Shown here piece by piece: positions 28,493 to 37,922 of a stretch of DNA of 64,000 nucleotides; positions within the stretch are counted from its first letter, which is position 1, and each line of letters opens with the position of its first letter. The notes below the pieces were generated by a model. The model saw nothing but the letters and a program-made list of their open reading frames with translations. It was not told the DNA's origin and made no database searches. The stretch comes from Pontibacterium sinense (GTDB taxonomy: Bacteria; Pseudomonadota; Gammaproteobacteria; Pseudomonadales; Balneatricaceae). The stretch spans positions 372,001 to 436,000 of the forward strand of contig NZ_JADEYS010000001.1 of the NCBI RefSeq assembly GCF_015209595.1, written 5' to 3'. The position numbers were made by a program, and so were the translations under genes.

Positions 28493-29947
28493 CTAATGTG
28501 CGTTATCCAACGTGTTGTTGTGTTGTGCGAGTTTGATTAGCAGATGATTTGATTGTTTCTCAAACAGTGTCTGGTATCGCTTTTCAACCTTGTGAATGAG
28601 CACTTTGTCTTCATCTTCCCGGCGGATATCGGCATCCTTCAGCAGCGCCCGTTTAATATCAGGGGCTTCTGTCAGGGCCGTATGGCTGATCAATTCGTTA
28701 CTTTGGGTTGTGCGAGTCAGAAACCGGGATTCCTCTTGTAGAATCTGTGGCTTACTGCGGTGACCACGTACCAATGCAATGTGCAGATTCAACACTGGTT
28801 TGAACTGACCAATACGTTGTTGATTAAACCCTTTGTACAGCAGCACAAACAGCAGCCCTGAACACAGAGCGTTCACACCATGGGCATCGTTGTCCATTGG
28901 CTCGCCGAACAGCACTTGCATATCGCCACCGGGATGGATTTCAAGTTCACCGCTGTATATATGTGCCACCTGGTTAGCCAATTGGTGATAAACCTTTAAA
29001 AGTTCGTCACGCTCGGCGGTATCCGCATATTCTGTATGTGCTGATGTTGTATCGATATACAGCATATAAGCGGCATTTTCGGCGGTCAGCATGAGCTCCA
29101 TTTCATGTTCGAAGCTATATAGATCCAGCTGCTCTTCGTCTCTTCCGCGTTTTAACAGCGGATTCTCTTTCTCAGGTGTTGCGGTGAGAGTTTGCTCTTC
29201 CAGTTCGATCGTTGTGTCTATCTGCTCAGTATCTGGGGTGATTAAATCGACAGTCAGTTCTTCTGCGTGGCTATCACTGTTGATCGATACGTTTGGCTCT
29301 GAAGTCTCTTCAGCGACAGATTCTGGGCTCAGTGGATCAATTGAGGGCGGGTTGCTATGTGCTGCGGATGTTGTTTCTTCAGATTCTGGAATTGCCCGCG
29401 CCAGCGTTTGTGAGAAATCCTCTGTTGGTACTATGCCTGGTGTTGAATCGGCGGCTCTGCATCGGTACCAGAGTACAATTGCTGTCAGGCTTCCGCTCAG
29501 CAGGACAAACAGCAACGTCAGCAGGAGTTGTTTATGCAGCGCTTGCTGCAGAGAGTTGGGATTCAACCACAATGTGAGCGTGCCAATCTGACGTTCCTGC
29601 TGCATCATTTGTCGTTGTACGTGAATGCCTTCATTGTTTCCTGAGCGCGCGACGATCTGTTCACGGGCATCCGAGAGTTGCATGCCCGAGACATAATCCA
29701 GCTCAACTAATTCTTTCAGTAGATAGTTTGCGCTGATTCGGTCGTCGGCCAGAATCAGGGGGCGGATCAAAAATGTTGTTTGTTTGGCCAGCGAATGGCC
29801 GAGACGACGGGTTTCCGCGTCAGCTTGTTGGCTGGACGCAAACCACAGGTATCCCCCCGCCAGCAGTACGCTCCCCAGGAAAACCAAGGCAGCCATCAAA
29901 GACAGGGATTTATTTGATAATAGGGCGGGGCGGTTATCCGTGCTCAC
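28493..29947 (-). CDS. Two-helix membrane protein with cyclase-like cytoplasmic domain
   Basis: Helix one is at about residues 14-36. A periplasmic part (37-145) resembles sensor regions with RPLILADDRISANYLL, and helix two is at about 148-166. A long acidic Glu/Thr/Ser-rich stretch (170-285) leads to a C-terminal domain (about 290-460). That domain resembles a class III nucleotide cyclase fold (MLYIDTTSAH, HPGGDMQVLFG, LNLHIALVRG), but the usual metal-binding Asp pair is not convincingly present, so catalysis is doubtful. It may be a degenerate sensor. Similar proteins occur in Pseudomonas; I do not assign a name. Read toward the diguanylate cyclase gene. Confidence 0.65.
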   Translation of the reverse strand: MSTDNRPALLSNKSLSLMAALVFLGSVLLAGGYLWFASSQQADAETRRLGHSLAKQTTFLIRPLILADDRISANYLLKELVELDYVSGMQLSDAREQIVARSGNNEGIHVQRQMMQQERQIGTLTLWLNPNSLQQALHKQLLLTLLFVLLSGSLTAIVLWYRCRAADSTPGIVPTEDFSQTLARAIPESEETTSAAHSNPPSIDPLSPESVAEETSEPNVSINSDSHAEELTVDLITPDTEQIDTTIELEEQTLTATPEKENPLLKRGRDEEQLDLYSFEHEMELMLTAENAAYMLYIDTTSAHTEYADTAERDELLKVYHQLANQVAHIYSGELEIHPGGDMQVLFGEPMDNDAHGVNALCSGLLFVLLYKGFNQQRIGQFKPVLNLHIALVRGHRSKPQILQEESRFLTRTTQSNELISHTALTEAPDIKRALLKDADIRREDEDKVLIHKVEKRYQTLFEKQSNHLLIKLAQHNNTLDNAH

Positions 29948-30074
29948 GTTTATATAGCTTAAATCAGATACTTAAAGTCTAAATATAGAAGAGGTTAGGC
30001 CACCGCGGGTGACAAACGTTCAATGATAGCAGGAGATTTCAGGAATGGTTAATCGAATTCAGCGAAGTGTGACC

Positions 30075-30103
30075 ATGACCCGGGACAACGACGGCGCTAT
30101 AAT
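30075..30103 (+). promoter_or_regulatory. Sigma-70 promoter for the proA operon
   Basis: -35 ATGACC (30075-30080), 17-base spacer, -10 TATAAT (30098-30103), 30 bases before the proA ATG. Position and spacing are ideal. Confidence 0.65.
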
Positions 30104-30133
30104 GGGTCGATTACTGATCGGGAAGACGACTTC

Positions 30134-31390
30134 ATGAACGTAGAAGAGTACATGATTGAGCTGGGCCAGCAGGCACGAGATGCTGCCCGGTTGATAGCTA
30201 AAGCTGCCACAGGCACTAAAAACGAAGCATTGCTGGCGATGGCTGATGCCATTGATAATAGCCGTGATGCGCTGCAATCTGCTAACCAGAAAGATCTGGA
30301 TAACGGTCGCGCTAATGGTTTAGACGATGCGATGCTGGATCGTTTGGAACTGACGCCTGCGCGTATCGACACAATGATCGAAGGTTTGCGCCAGGTTGCC
30401 GGTTTGCCTGACCCCGTAGGTGCCATTACTGATTTGAAGTACCGACCGACTGGTATTCAGGTTGGTAAGATGCGTGTACCGCTGGGGGTGATTGGCATCA
30501 TCTACGAATCTCGTCCGAACGTTACGGTTGAGGCGGCGAGCCTGTGTCTGAAATCCGGTAATGCGACGATTCTACGCGGTGGTTCTGAAGCGATTAATTC
30601 GAATCAGGCCGTTGCTGAGTGCATTAAATCCGGTTTAACCGCGGTGGGTTTACCAGAGACTGCCGTACAGGTTGTAGAAACGACCGACCGTGCTGCGGTG
30701 GGTCAAATGATTACCATGCCGGAATATGTGGATGTGATTGTACCACGCGGAGGCAAGGGCCTGATCGAACGTATCAGTGCTGATGCCAAAGTGACAGTGA
30801 TTAAGCATCTGGATGGTATCTGCCACGTGTATATCGACAGTGATGCGGATAAAGCCAAAGCGGTGAATGTGGCGATCAACGCCAAAACCCACCGCTACGG
30901 TACCTGTAATACAATGGAAACGTTGCTGGTGAACCGATCGGTTGCGGCAGACGTTCTGCCTGAACTGGCCGAGCGCTATCAGGCCATTGGTGTCGAGTTG
31001 CGAGGTTGTGACGCTACCCGCGAACTGCTGCCGTATATCAACGAAGCGACTGAAGAAGATTGGTCCACCGAATACCTGGCGCCAATCTTGTCGATCAAGC
31101 TGGTGGACGATATGGCGGAAGCGATTCGCCATATCAACAAGTACGGCTCACACCATACTGACTCGATCATTACGGAAAACTACACTAAATCCCGCGCATT
31201 TTTGCTTGAAGTGGATTCAAGTTCTGTCATGGTGAATGCGTCAACGCGCTTTGCAGATGGTTTTGAATACGGCCTGGGTGCTGAGATTGGCATCTCCACC
31301 GATAAGATCCATGCACGTGGACCGGTTGGGCTGGATGGCCTGACATCTGAGAAGTACGTCGTGTTGGGTGACGGTCATATCCGTAATTAA
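30134..31390 (+). CDS. proA: Gamma-glutamyl phosphate reductase
   Basis: Second step of proline synthesis: NADPH-dependent reduction of glutamyl-5-phosphate to the semialdehyde. Aldehyde-dehydrogenase fold with [28 protein letters not shown] and the catalytic Cys in [10 protein letters not shown]. The C-terminus has [17 protein letters not shown] and [14 protein letters not shown], both diagnostic. 418 residues (E. coli 417). The ATG follows GGGAAG. It leads a long co-directional run; nadD follows at 12 bases. proB is not adjacent. Confidence 0.97.
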   Translation: MNVEEYMIELGQQARDAARLIAKAATGTKNEALLAMADAIDNSRDALQSANQKDLDNGRANGLDDAMLDRLELTPARIDTMIEGLRQVAGLPDPVGAITDLKYRPTGIQVGKMRVPLGVIGIIYESRPNVTVEAASLCLKSGNATILRGGSEAINSNQAVAECIKSGLTAVGLPETAVQVVETTDRAAVGQMITMPEYVDVIVPRGGKGLIERISADAKVTVIKHLDGICHVYIDSDADKAKAVNVAINAKTHRYGTCNTMETLLVNRSVAADVLPELAERYQAIGVELRGCDATRELLPYINEATEEDWSTEYLAPILSIKLVDDMAEAIRHINKYGSHHTDSIITENYTKSRAFLLEVDSSSVMVNASTRFADGFEYGLGAEIGISTDKIHARGPVGLDGLTSEKYVVLGDGHIRN

Positions 31391-31402
31391 GTGGAGCTAT
31401 CG

Positions 31403-32053
31403 GTGAACGAGGCTTTTGTCTTTATGGGTGGGACTTTTGATCCCATACATAATGGCCATTTGCGGACCGCACTAGAGATTCAGCAGTGGCTGGGCGTTGC
31501 TCAGGTCAGCCTGGTTCCGTCAAAGCAACCCGTGCATCGTGATGCGCCGGGTTGTACATCGGAACAGCGCCTGGCCATGGTAGATGCAGCCGTTTTGCCT
31601 GAACCTGCTTTACGGGCTGATGCCCGTGAAGTCGCGTCGGATAAACCTTCCTATACGTTACTGACCTTACAAGGATTGCGTGAGGAGTTAGGCGAGCATC
31701 ATCCCATTTGTATGGTGATGGGTATGGATGCTTACCTGACGCTGCCAAAGTGGCACCAGTGGCAGGATTTTCTGGGCTATGCGCATATTATCGTCGTGGC
31801 GCGTCCTGGATATCATTTTGAACCCGACGAAATCATGCAACGTTTTACCAGTGCCAACCGTGTAACGGATAAGGCTGAGTTGCTGAGTAAACCGGCAGGT
31901 CATGTCCTGATCCATGAAATGACCCCGCTGGGTATTTCAGCCACTCAGGTTCGTCAGTTGGTGACGCGCGGCAATTCGCCCCGCTACCTGCTCCCTGATC
32001 CGGTCTGGGCATATATAAAAGATCATAACCTTTACGGTTATCTAACTAATTGA
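31403..32053 (+). CDS. nadD: Nicotinate-nucleotide adenylyltransferase
   Basis: Adenylates nicotinate mononucleotide in NAD synthesis. Signatures are GGTFDPIHNGHL near the N-terminus and the late ISATQVRQL, equivalent to the ISSTxxR motif of the nucleotidyltransferase superfamily. Two GTG starts are possible; 31403 is preferred because GGAG sits 6 bases before it and it begins MNEAFVFMGG. 216 residues (E. coli 213). The proA-nadD-rsfS-rlmH order is that of Pseudomonas, unlike E. coli where nadD follows holA. Confidence 0.94.
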   Translation: MNEAFVFMGGTFDPIHNGHLRTALEIQQWLGVAQVSLVPSKQPVHRDAPGCTSEQRLAMVDAAVLPEPALRADAREVASDKPSYTLLTLQGLREELGEHHPICMVMGMDAYLTLPKWHQWQDFLGYAHIIVVARPGYHFEPDEIMQRFTSANRVTDKAELLSKPAGHVLIHEMTPLGISATQVRQLVTRGNSPRYLLPDPVWAYIKDHNLYGYLTN

Positions 32054-32063
32054 ATTGAGACAA

Positions 32064-32408
32064 ATGCAGACAGAAAAACTGATCGAACTGGTTACCGGCT
32101 TTTTGGAAGACATGAAAGCCAAAGATATCACTCTGCTGGATGTGCGTGGTAAGTCGACAATTACCGATTACATGTTGATCGCGAGCGGAACTTCTTCCCG
32201 TCATGTGGTTTCAACTGCTCAGGACGTGGCAGAGAAGGTTAAAAAGTTGGGTTTACAGCCGATGGGTGTCGAAGGTCAGCAAACCGGTGACTGGATCTTA
32301 GTCGATCTGGGTGATCTGGTGGTGCATGTTATGATGCCTGACGCACGTAGCTTCTACGATCTCGAACGCCTGTGGAGCATCGACGAGACCGAGAGCGAGG
32401 CTAAGTAA
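32064..32408 (+). CDS. rsfS: Ribosomal silencing factor RsfS
   Basis: Binds ribosomal protein uL14 and blocks subunit joining under starvation. The conserved features are [44 protein letters not shown] and YDLERLW. ATG 32064 is chosen over TTG 32055 because the shorter N-terminus [10 protein letters not shown] fits the family. 114 residues (E. coli 105). Its usual partner gene rlmH follows at 5 bases. Confidence 0.95.
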   Translation: MQTEKLIELVTGFLEDMKAKDITLLDVRGKSTITDYMLIASGTSSRHVVSTAQDVAEKVKKLGLQPMGVEGQQTGDWILVDLGDLVVHVMMPDARSFYDLERLWSIDETESEAK

Positions 32409-32413
32409 CCCCG

Positions 32414-32881
32414 ATGAAAGTGCGCCTGATCGCCATTGGCGGCAAGATGCCACGCTGGGTAACCGATGGTTATAGTGAATATGCCAAACGGTTACCACAG
32501 GAGATGCAGCTGGAACTCGTTGAGTTACCTCTGGGCCATCGCGGCAAAAACAGCGATCTGGCCCGGGCTAAAAAGCTTGAGGGTGATCAGATGCTGGCAG
32601 CGATCCCAAAAGGAGATCGGGTTATCGCACTGGAAGTGGGCGGTAAAAACTGGTCCACCGAACATTTGGCCGATCAGCTCGAAACCTGGCGCATGGATGG
32701 GCGTAATGTTTCTCTGTTGGTTGGTGGCCCCGATGGCTTAGATAGCCGCTGTGTTGCCCTAGCTGACCAGAAGTGGTCCCTGTCTGCCCTGACTCTGCCC
32801 CATCCGCTGGTGCGGGTATTGTTGGCTGAGCAGCTTTATCGCGCCTGGACAGTGATCCAGGGCCACCCCTATCACAAATAG
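32414..32881 (+). CDS. rlmH: 23S rRNA (pseudouridine1915-N3)-methyltransferase RlmH
   Basis: SPOUT methyltransferase acting on pseudouridine 1915 of helix 69 in 70S ribosomes. The length of 155 residues is exactly that of E. coli RlmH. Visible motifs are [10 protein letters not shown] and the knot-forming [20 protein letters not shown], ending in GHPYHK as in the family. Close spacing to rsfS and mrdA suggests one operon. Confidence 0.97.
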   Translation: MKVRLIAIGGKMPRWVTDGYSEYAKRLPQEMQLELVELPLGHRGKNSDLARAKKLEGDQMLAAIPKGDRVIALEVGGKNWSTEHLADQLETWRMDGRNVSLLVGGPDGLDSRCVALADQKWSLSALTLPHPLVRVLLAEQLYRAWTVIQGHPYHK

Positions 32882-32889
32882 GGGCTTGG

Positions 32890-34803
32890 ATGAGTCCTTC
32901 ACGTTTTAAAGATCACCACCGGGAAAGCCGGACGTTTCAGATCCGAGCAGTTATCGCCTTTATCTTGGTGATCATTGCGCTGTTCGGGTTGGTGTCTCGC
33001 TTTTACTTTCTGCAGGTGACGGAACATGACCGTTTTACTGCGCTGTCAGATAAAAACCGTATTCAGCTGCAGCCGGTCGCGCCGACACGCGGCTTGATCT
33101 ATGACCGTAATGGCGTGTTGTTAGCGGACAATCAGCCCAGCTACAGCGTGACATTGCTGAAAGAAGAGCTTCAGGATCTAGACGGAACTCTGATTCGTCT
33201 GCAAGAACTCATACCAATTACGGATCGTCAGATAGAGCGTTTTCGAAAACGACTCAAACAGCGTCGTCGTCCCTTTGAATCGGTGCCGTTGCGTTTTCGC
33301 CTGACGGAACAAGAGATCGCTCGGATCTCTGTTAACTATCACCGTTTACCGGGTGTGAGGGTTGAGGCTGACCTGATTCGTTACTACCCCTATGGATCAT
33401 CCCTGGTGCATGCGCTGGGATATGTGGGGCGAATTAACGAACGTGAACTGCAGAAAGTGGATGAAACCAACTATTCTGCGACGCACTACATCGGTAAATT
33501 AGGCGTCGAAAAATACTATGAAGCAGAGCTTCATGGGGATGTCGGTTTCCAGAAAGTAGAGACGAATGCACGTGGCAGGATTATGCGTGTTGTTGAGCGC
33601 AGTGACCCCGTGCCGGGCAAGGACCTGGTGATGAGTCTTGACCTTAAACTGCAGCAGGTGACTGAGAAATTATTGGACGGACGCCGGGCAGCAGTGGTTG
33701 CGATTGATCCAAACGATGGCGGCATTCTGGCGCTGGTCTCAACGCCTGGATACGACCCTAACCTCTTTGTAACAGGGATCTCCAATAAGGATTACGGTGC
33801 GCTGCGTGAATCGGATGATCTACCGCTGTTTAACCGGGCATTGCGCGGACGTTATCCGCCGGGGTCGACAGTTAAACCGATCATCGCGCTTGCTGCTATT
33901 GATTCTGAGTCGGTATCCCCCGCGTTTAAGGTCAGTGATCCCGGTTGGTTCACGCTGACCAACGGTGGGCGTAAATACCGGGACTGGAAACGCGGTGGTC
34001 ATGGAACCGTGGGGCTTAATCTGGCGCTGGCTCAGTCCTGTGATGTTTGGTTTTATTCTGCCGGTCACAAGATGGGCATAGATCCGATGTCGGAATATCT
34101 GGGATATTTTGGGTTTGGTTCTATCGAAAGTCTCGACTTGCCCGAAGCCACACGCGGTATTTTGCCTTCCCGGGAGTGGAAACGTAACAGTCGACGCCTA
34201 CCCTGGTATCCCGGTGACTCACTTAATTTGAGCATAGGGCAGGGTTTTCTATTGTCGACACCGATGCAGCTCGCGACCGCCACAGCGGTTATTGCAAACC
34301 GGGGGCGCTGGGTGCAGCCTCGTATGCTGAAAGGGGTGTATCAGGCTGATGAAGAAGGCTTTACTACGACTGACCTGAATCACGACTACGGTCGGAGCAA
34401 ACCGGATGATGTGAAACTCAAACATCCTGAATACTGGGATACCATTATCCAGGGCATGGTAGATGTTGTGCATGGCCCAAGAGGGACCGCCCGTCTTTCC
34501 GCGCAAGGTGCTCAATACCGTTTCGCAGGTAAAACCGGCACGGCTCAGGTCGTGGGTATCAAGCAGGATGAAGAATACGATGCGGAAAAGTTGGCCGAAC
34601 GGTTACGTGATCACGCGCTATTTGTAGCCTTTGCACCGGTTGAAAATCCTCAGATTGCGGTGGCGGTGATTGTTGAAAACGGAGGGGGCGGTTCTACGAC
34701 TGCTGCACCGATTGCCCGTAAGGTGATGGATGCCTATTTGGTGGGTGAAGAGGCTGTTAAAGAAACTGAAATTGAGAGCTTGATGGGTTATGAGCACGAC
34801 TGA
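32890..34803 (+). CDS. mrdA: Penicillin-binding protein 2
   Basis: Transpeptidase of the rod elongasome, working with RodA. A single N-terminal anchor (about residues 19-41) is followed by the pedestal domain and the transpeptidase domain. Active-site motifs are the Ser in PPGSTVKPI (SxxK), SCD in AQSCDVW (SxN equivalent) and KTG in FAGKTGTAQV. 637 residues (E. coli 633). It overlaps rodA by 14 bases, so the two are translationally coupled. Confidence 0.97.
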   Translation: MSPSRFKDHHRESRTFQIRAVIAFILVIIALFGLVSRFYFLQVTEHDRFTALSDKNRIQLQPVAPTRGLIYDRNGVLLADNQPSYSVTLLKEELQDLDGTLIRLQELIPITDRQIERFRKRLKQRRRPFESVPLRFRLTEQEIARISVNYHRLPGVRVEADLIRYYPYGSSLVHALGYVGRINERELQKVDETNYSATHYIGKLGVEKYYEAELHGDVGFQKVETNARGRIMRVVERSDPVPGKDLVMSLDLKLQQVTEKLLDGRRAAVVAIDPNDGGILALVSTPGYDPNLFVTGISNKDYGALRESDDLPLFNRALRGRYPPGSTVKPIIALAAIDSESVSPAFKVSDPGWFTLTNGGRKYRDWKRGGHGTVGLNLALAQSCDVWFYSAGHKMGIDPMSEYLGYFGFGSIESLDLPEATRGILPSREWKRNSRRLPWYPGDSLNLSIGQGFLLSTPMQLATATAVIANRGRWVQPRMLKGVYQADEEGFTTTDLNHDYGRSKPDDVKLKHPEYWDTIIQGMVDVVHGPRGTARLSAQGAQYRFAGKTGTAQVVGIKQDEEYDAEKLAERLRDHALFVAFAPVENPQIAVAVIVENGGGGSTTAAPIARKVMDAYLVGEEAVKETEIESLMGYEHD

Positions 34804-35932
34804 GTTCCGCCGTCATATGCCAGAAGCGAGTGACTCGCTGCGTCGGCGTCGTTCGCTCTGGAGTTATACCAAGCTCGACCCGATTATGTTGGTGTTACTG
34901 ATTACACTCTGCGCCTTTGGCCTGTTTGTGTTGTACAGCGCATCCGGTCAGGACAGTGCGTATGTTCAGCGCCAGGCGATTCGAATGGGGGCAGGGTTTG
35001 GCGCAATGATCATTCTGGCGCAGCTTGATCCTCGGTTATTCGGTCGTTGGGCTCCCTGGTTGTACGCTATGGGCGTATTGCTACTGATCGGTGTTATTTT
35101 GTTCGGGGTGGGGGCCAAGGGAGCCCAACGTTGGATTCAGTTGCCAGGCTTCCGTTTTCAGCCATCTGAGATTATGAAACTCGTGTTGCCCTTAATGGTG
35201 GCTCAGTATTTAGCGGTCAGGGCTTTACCGCCCGGGTTAAAGCACACCTTTTTTGCACTGGTGTTGATTGGCGTACCCACTGTATTGATCATGAAACAGC
35301 CGGATTTGGGTACCTCATTGCTGATTGCTGCATCCGGTGTTTTTGTTCTGTTATTCAGCGGTATAAAGTGGCGATATGTATTTGGTGCACTGACGGTGGC
35401 GGGGGCTGCGCTGCCGGGTTTGTGGATGGTTATGAAAGAATACCAGAAGCAGCGTGTACTGACGTTCTTAGATCCGGAGAGTGACCCCTTAGGGTCCGGC
35501 TGGAATATCATTCAGTCAAAAACTGCGATTGGTTCTGGTGGTGTAACCGGCAAAGGTTGGCTTTCCGGCACGCAGTCACAGTTGGATTTTCTTCCAGAAT
35601 CACATACAGACTTCATTATTGCTGTCATTGCAGAAGAGATGGGGATGATTGGTGTCCTGCTGCTGCTCGTACTTTATGCAGCAATCATCGGACGCGGGTT
35701 ATGGATGGCAGCAAATGTTCAGCACAGTTTTGGGCGTTTGGTGGCTGGGAGTGTTACCCTCACATTTTTCGTCTATGTTTTTGTCAACATGGGCATGGTC
35801 AGTGGTATTTTGCCAGTGGTAGGCGTACCTCTACCGCTGGTAAGCTACGGCGGAACATCCATCGTTACACTGATGGCGGGGTTTGGTTTGTTGATGTCTG
35901 TGCATAGCCATAAAACTATGATGTTGCGGTAA
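34790..35932 (+). CDS. rodA: Peptidoglycan glycosyltransferase RodA
   Basis: SEDS-family integral membrane glycan polymerase of the elongasome. About ten hydrophobic helices are visible; signatures are KGAQRWIQLPGFRFQPSE, KQPDLGTSLL, LPESHTDFIIAVIAEE (with the catalytic Asp region) and VPLPLVSYGGTS near the end. 380 residues (E. coli 370). It lies within the mrdA-rodA-mltB-rlpA-dacA cell-shape cluster. Confidence 0.96.
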   Translation: MSTTEFRRHMPEASDSLRRRRSLWSYTKLDPIMLVLLITLCAFGLFVLYSASGQDSAYVQRQAIRMGAGFGAMIILAQLDPRLFGRWAPWLYAMGVLLLIGVILFGVGAKGAQRWIQLPGFRFQPSEIMKLVLPLMVAQYLAVRALPPGLKHTFFALVLIGVPTVLIMKQPDLGTSLLIAASGVFVLLFSGIKWRYVFGALTVAGAALPGLWMVMKEYQKQRVLTFLDPESDPLGSGWNIIQSKTAIGSGGVTGKGWLSGTQSQLDFLPESHTDFIIAVIAEEMGMIGVLLLLVLYAAIIGRGLWMAANVQHSFGRLVAGSVTLTFFVYVFVNMGMVSGILPVVGVPLPLVSYGGTSIVTLMAGFGLLMSVHSHKTMMLR

Positions 35933-35950
35933 TTCAGGGGACAAAACGGA

Positions 35951-36967
35951 ATGAAACGGGTTAAAAAACATCTCGTATCTGCAATCTTAGGCAGTGCAGT
36001 GCTACTGCAGGCCGGTTGTGCTGTTTCTGCGGCGAAACCCGCTAACTATGCACAGCATCCAGAGGCTGAGCCATTTATACGGGAAATGGCAAAGGAAGGG
36101 TTTGCCGAGGATGAATTACGTGCAGTGCTCGAGCAAGCAACACGGCAGGAGTCGATCCTTAAAGCGATCTCACGTCCGGCGGAAAAGCGCCTGACATGGG
36201 GGGAATACCGCAATATCTTTATCCAGCAAAAGCGGATTGATCGGGGCGTTACATTTTGGCACGAAAACGCTGAAGCGTTGCAGCGGGCAGAGCAACAGTA
36301 CGGTGTGCCCGCAGAATATATCGTTGCGATCATCGGTGTTGAAACTCACTACGGTCGCATTATGGGTAAGTATCGTGTCGTGGATGCGTTGACCACGCTG
36401 GGTTTTGATTATCCTAAACGCTCTAAGTTTTTCCGCGGCCAGCTGAAAGAATATTTTCATATGGCCAAAGAGGAAAACATTGATCCGCTCAGTCTGAAAG
36501 GCTCTTATGCCGGAGCGATGGGGTTCGGGCAATTTATTCCTTCCAGTTTCCGTAACTATGCTGTTGATTTTGATGGCGACGGTCAGCGGAATATCTGGAC
36601 GAACAAGACTGATGCCATTGGCAGTGTTGCCAACTATTTTGCCCGCCATGGCTGGCAAAAAGATGGTGCTGTGGTGAGTGGTGTTCAGCTTGGCGGGAGC
36701 GCTGACGAGAGCTGGTTCAATGACGGCCTTAAACCGAAGTTAACGCTGGCCGACTGGTCTAAGCGTGGGGTCAGCGCTGCGCGCACGTTAGAGGCTGATC
36801 AGCCTGCAACACTGATGCGTTTGGAGACCGATGGCCAGTTCCAGGACCTGCTGGGCTTGCATAATTTTTACGTCATTACGCGTTATAACCACAGCCGTTT
36901 ATATGCGATGGCTGTGCATGAACTGAGTCAGGCGGTGAAGGCCGAGTACGGGAAACCTCAGTCATGA
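35951..36967 (+). CDS. mltB: Membrane-bound lytic murein transglycosylase B
   Basis: Outer-membrane lipoprotein that cleaves peptidoglycan to 1,6-anhydro products. The lipobox LQAGC is at about residues 19-23. The catalytic Glu lies in IIGVETHYGR; SYAGAMGFGQFIPSSFRNYAVDFDGDG is typical of the slt-B family, the last part being an EF-hand-like calcium site. 338 residues (E. coli 361). It overlaps rlpA by 4 bases. Confidence 0.94.
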   Translation: MKRVKKHLVSAILGSAVLLQAGCAVSAAKPANYAQHPEAEPFIREMAKEGFAEDELRAVLEQATRQESILKAISRPAEKRLTWGEYRNIFIQQKRIDRGVTFWHENAEALQRAEQQYGVPAEYIVAIIGVETHYGRIMGKYRVVDALTTLGFDYPKRSKFFRGQLKEYFHMAKEENIDPLSLKGSYAGAMGFGQFIPSSFRNYAVDFDGDGQRNIWTNKTDAIGSVANYFARHGWQKDGAVVSGVQLGGSADESWFNDGLKPKLTLADWSKRGVSAARTLEADQPATLMRLETDGQFQDLLGLHNFYVITRYNHSRLYAMAVHELSQAVKAEYGKPQS

Positions 36968-37842
36968 AGCGGATTTTAATCCTGCTGCCACTGATTCTGC
37001 TGGTGGGGTGTTCCTCCGGCGGTGGCGGTCGCTACTCTATTAAGCAGGATCATGGTCCTTCGCAGGCGGTTGATGTGTCGCATGTGAAGGATGCCGTACC
37101 GCGGGTCGAACCCAAAAGCCGTGGCGGGAACAAAAGTCCCTACGTTGTATTTGGCAAACGCTACTACATTATGGACAGTGCTCAAGGCTATAAACAGCGT
37201 GGTGGGGCGTCTTGGTACGGTAAGAAATTTCATGGGCACGCCACCTCAAATGGTGAAAAGTACGATATGTACGCGATGACTGCGGCCCATAAAAGCTTAC
37301 CGATTCCCACTTATGTTCGAGTGACAAACTTAAAGAACGGACGGCAGGTTATTGTTAGGGTGAACGACCGTGGTCCGTTTCATCAAGGGCGTATTATTGA
37401 TCTGTCCTATGCTGCGGCATCCAAGCTTGATATGTTGCGAAGCGGGACAGCGCAAGTTGAAGTCGAAGCCATTGATCCTCGCAGTTGGCAGCGGTCTTCC
37501 TCGGTTATAGCGGCGGCAACGCCTGCTTTACCCGTACGTTCGGCCCCGAATGTTCGCGTCCCAGTCCGGGCGACAGCGACTGAAGTATCGAAATCAGTTC
37601 TGGTGAAGGGAAGTTACCTTCAGGTAGGCGCGTATAGCAATCGTATTGCCGCTGAGAGAGTAACGGCAGCAGTGCGGGCACTAACCGGAGAAAAGGTTGT
37701 CATACGCAACCTTGATCGTGGTGATCGGGTGTTATATCGGGTGCAGGTAGGTCCGGTCAGCTCAGACACTCAGGTCCGCGATCTTATCGGTCAGTTGGAG
37801 AGATCCGGATATCCGGAGACCCATCTGGTGGACTTAGATTGA
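36964..37842 (+). CDS. rlpA: RlpA-family septal-ring lytic transglycosylase
   Basis: Lipoprotein with lipobox LLVGC (about residues 12-16). A double-psi beta-barrel domain (about 75-165) holds SWYGKKFHGHATSNGEKYD, the catalytic-site Asp in VNDRGPF and GRIIDLS. A C-terminal SPOR domain (about 215-292; YLQVGAYSNR, VQVGPV) binds denuded septal glycan. In Pseudomonas the protein cleaves naked glycan strands; E. coli RlpA appears inactive. Coupled to mltB. Confidence 0.94.
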   Translation: MKRILILLPLILLVGCSSGGGGRYSIKQDHGPSQAVDVSHVKDAVPRVEPKSRGGNKSPYVVFGKRYYIMDSAQGYKQRGGASWYGKKFHGHATSNGEKYDMYAMTAAHKSLPIPTYVRVTNLKNGRQVIVRVNDRGPFHQGRIIDLSYAAASKLDMLRSGTAQVEVEAIDPRSWQRSSSVIAAATPALPVRSAPNVRVPVRATATEVSKSVLVKGSYLQVGAYSNRIAAERVTAAVRALTGEKVVIRNLDRGDRVLYRVQVGPVSSDTQVRDLIGQLERSGYPETHLVDLD

Positions 37843-37922
37843 GGGGTTCAGTACAGTTGGGCACGATTGTGCACCGCCTGTAATGTTCATTTCCCAATTC
37901 AGCTTTTTATATTTGGATACAC

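Noticed and set aside
37843-37922. Promoter with TATATT just before dacA
   Set aside because: The -10 box at 37908-37913 is only about 10 bases from the ATG, leaving no leader; no good -35.
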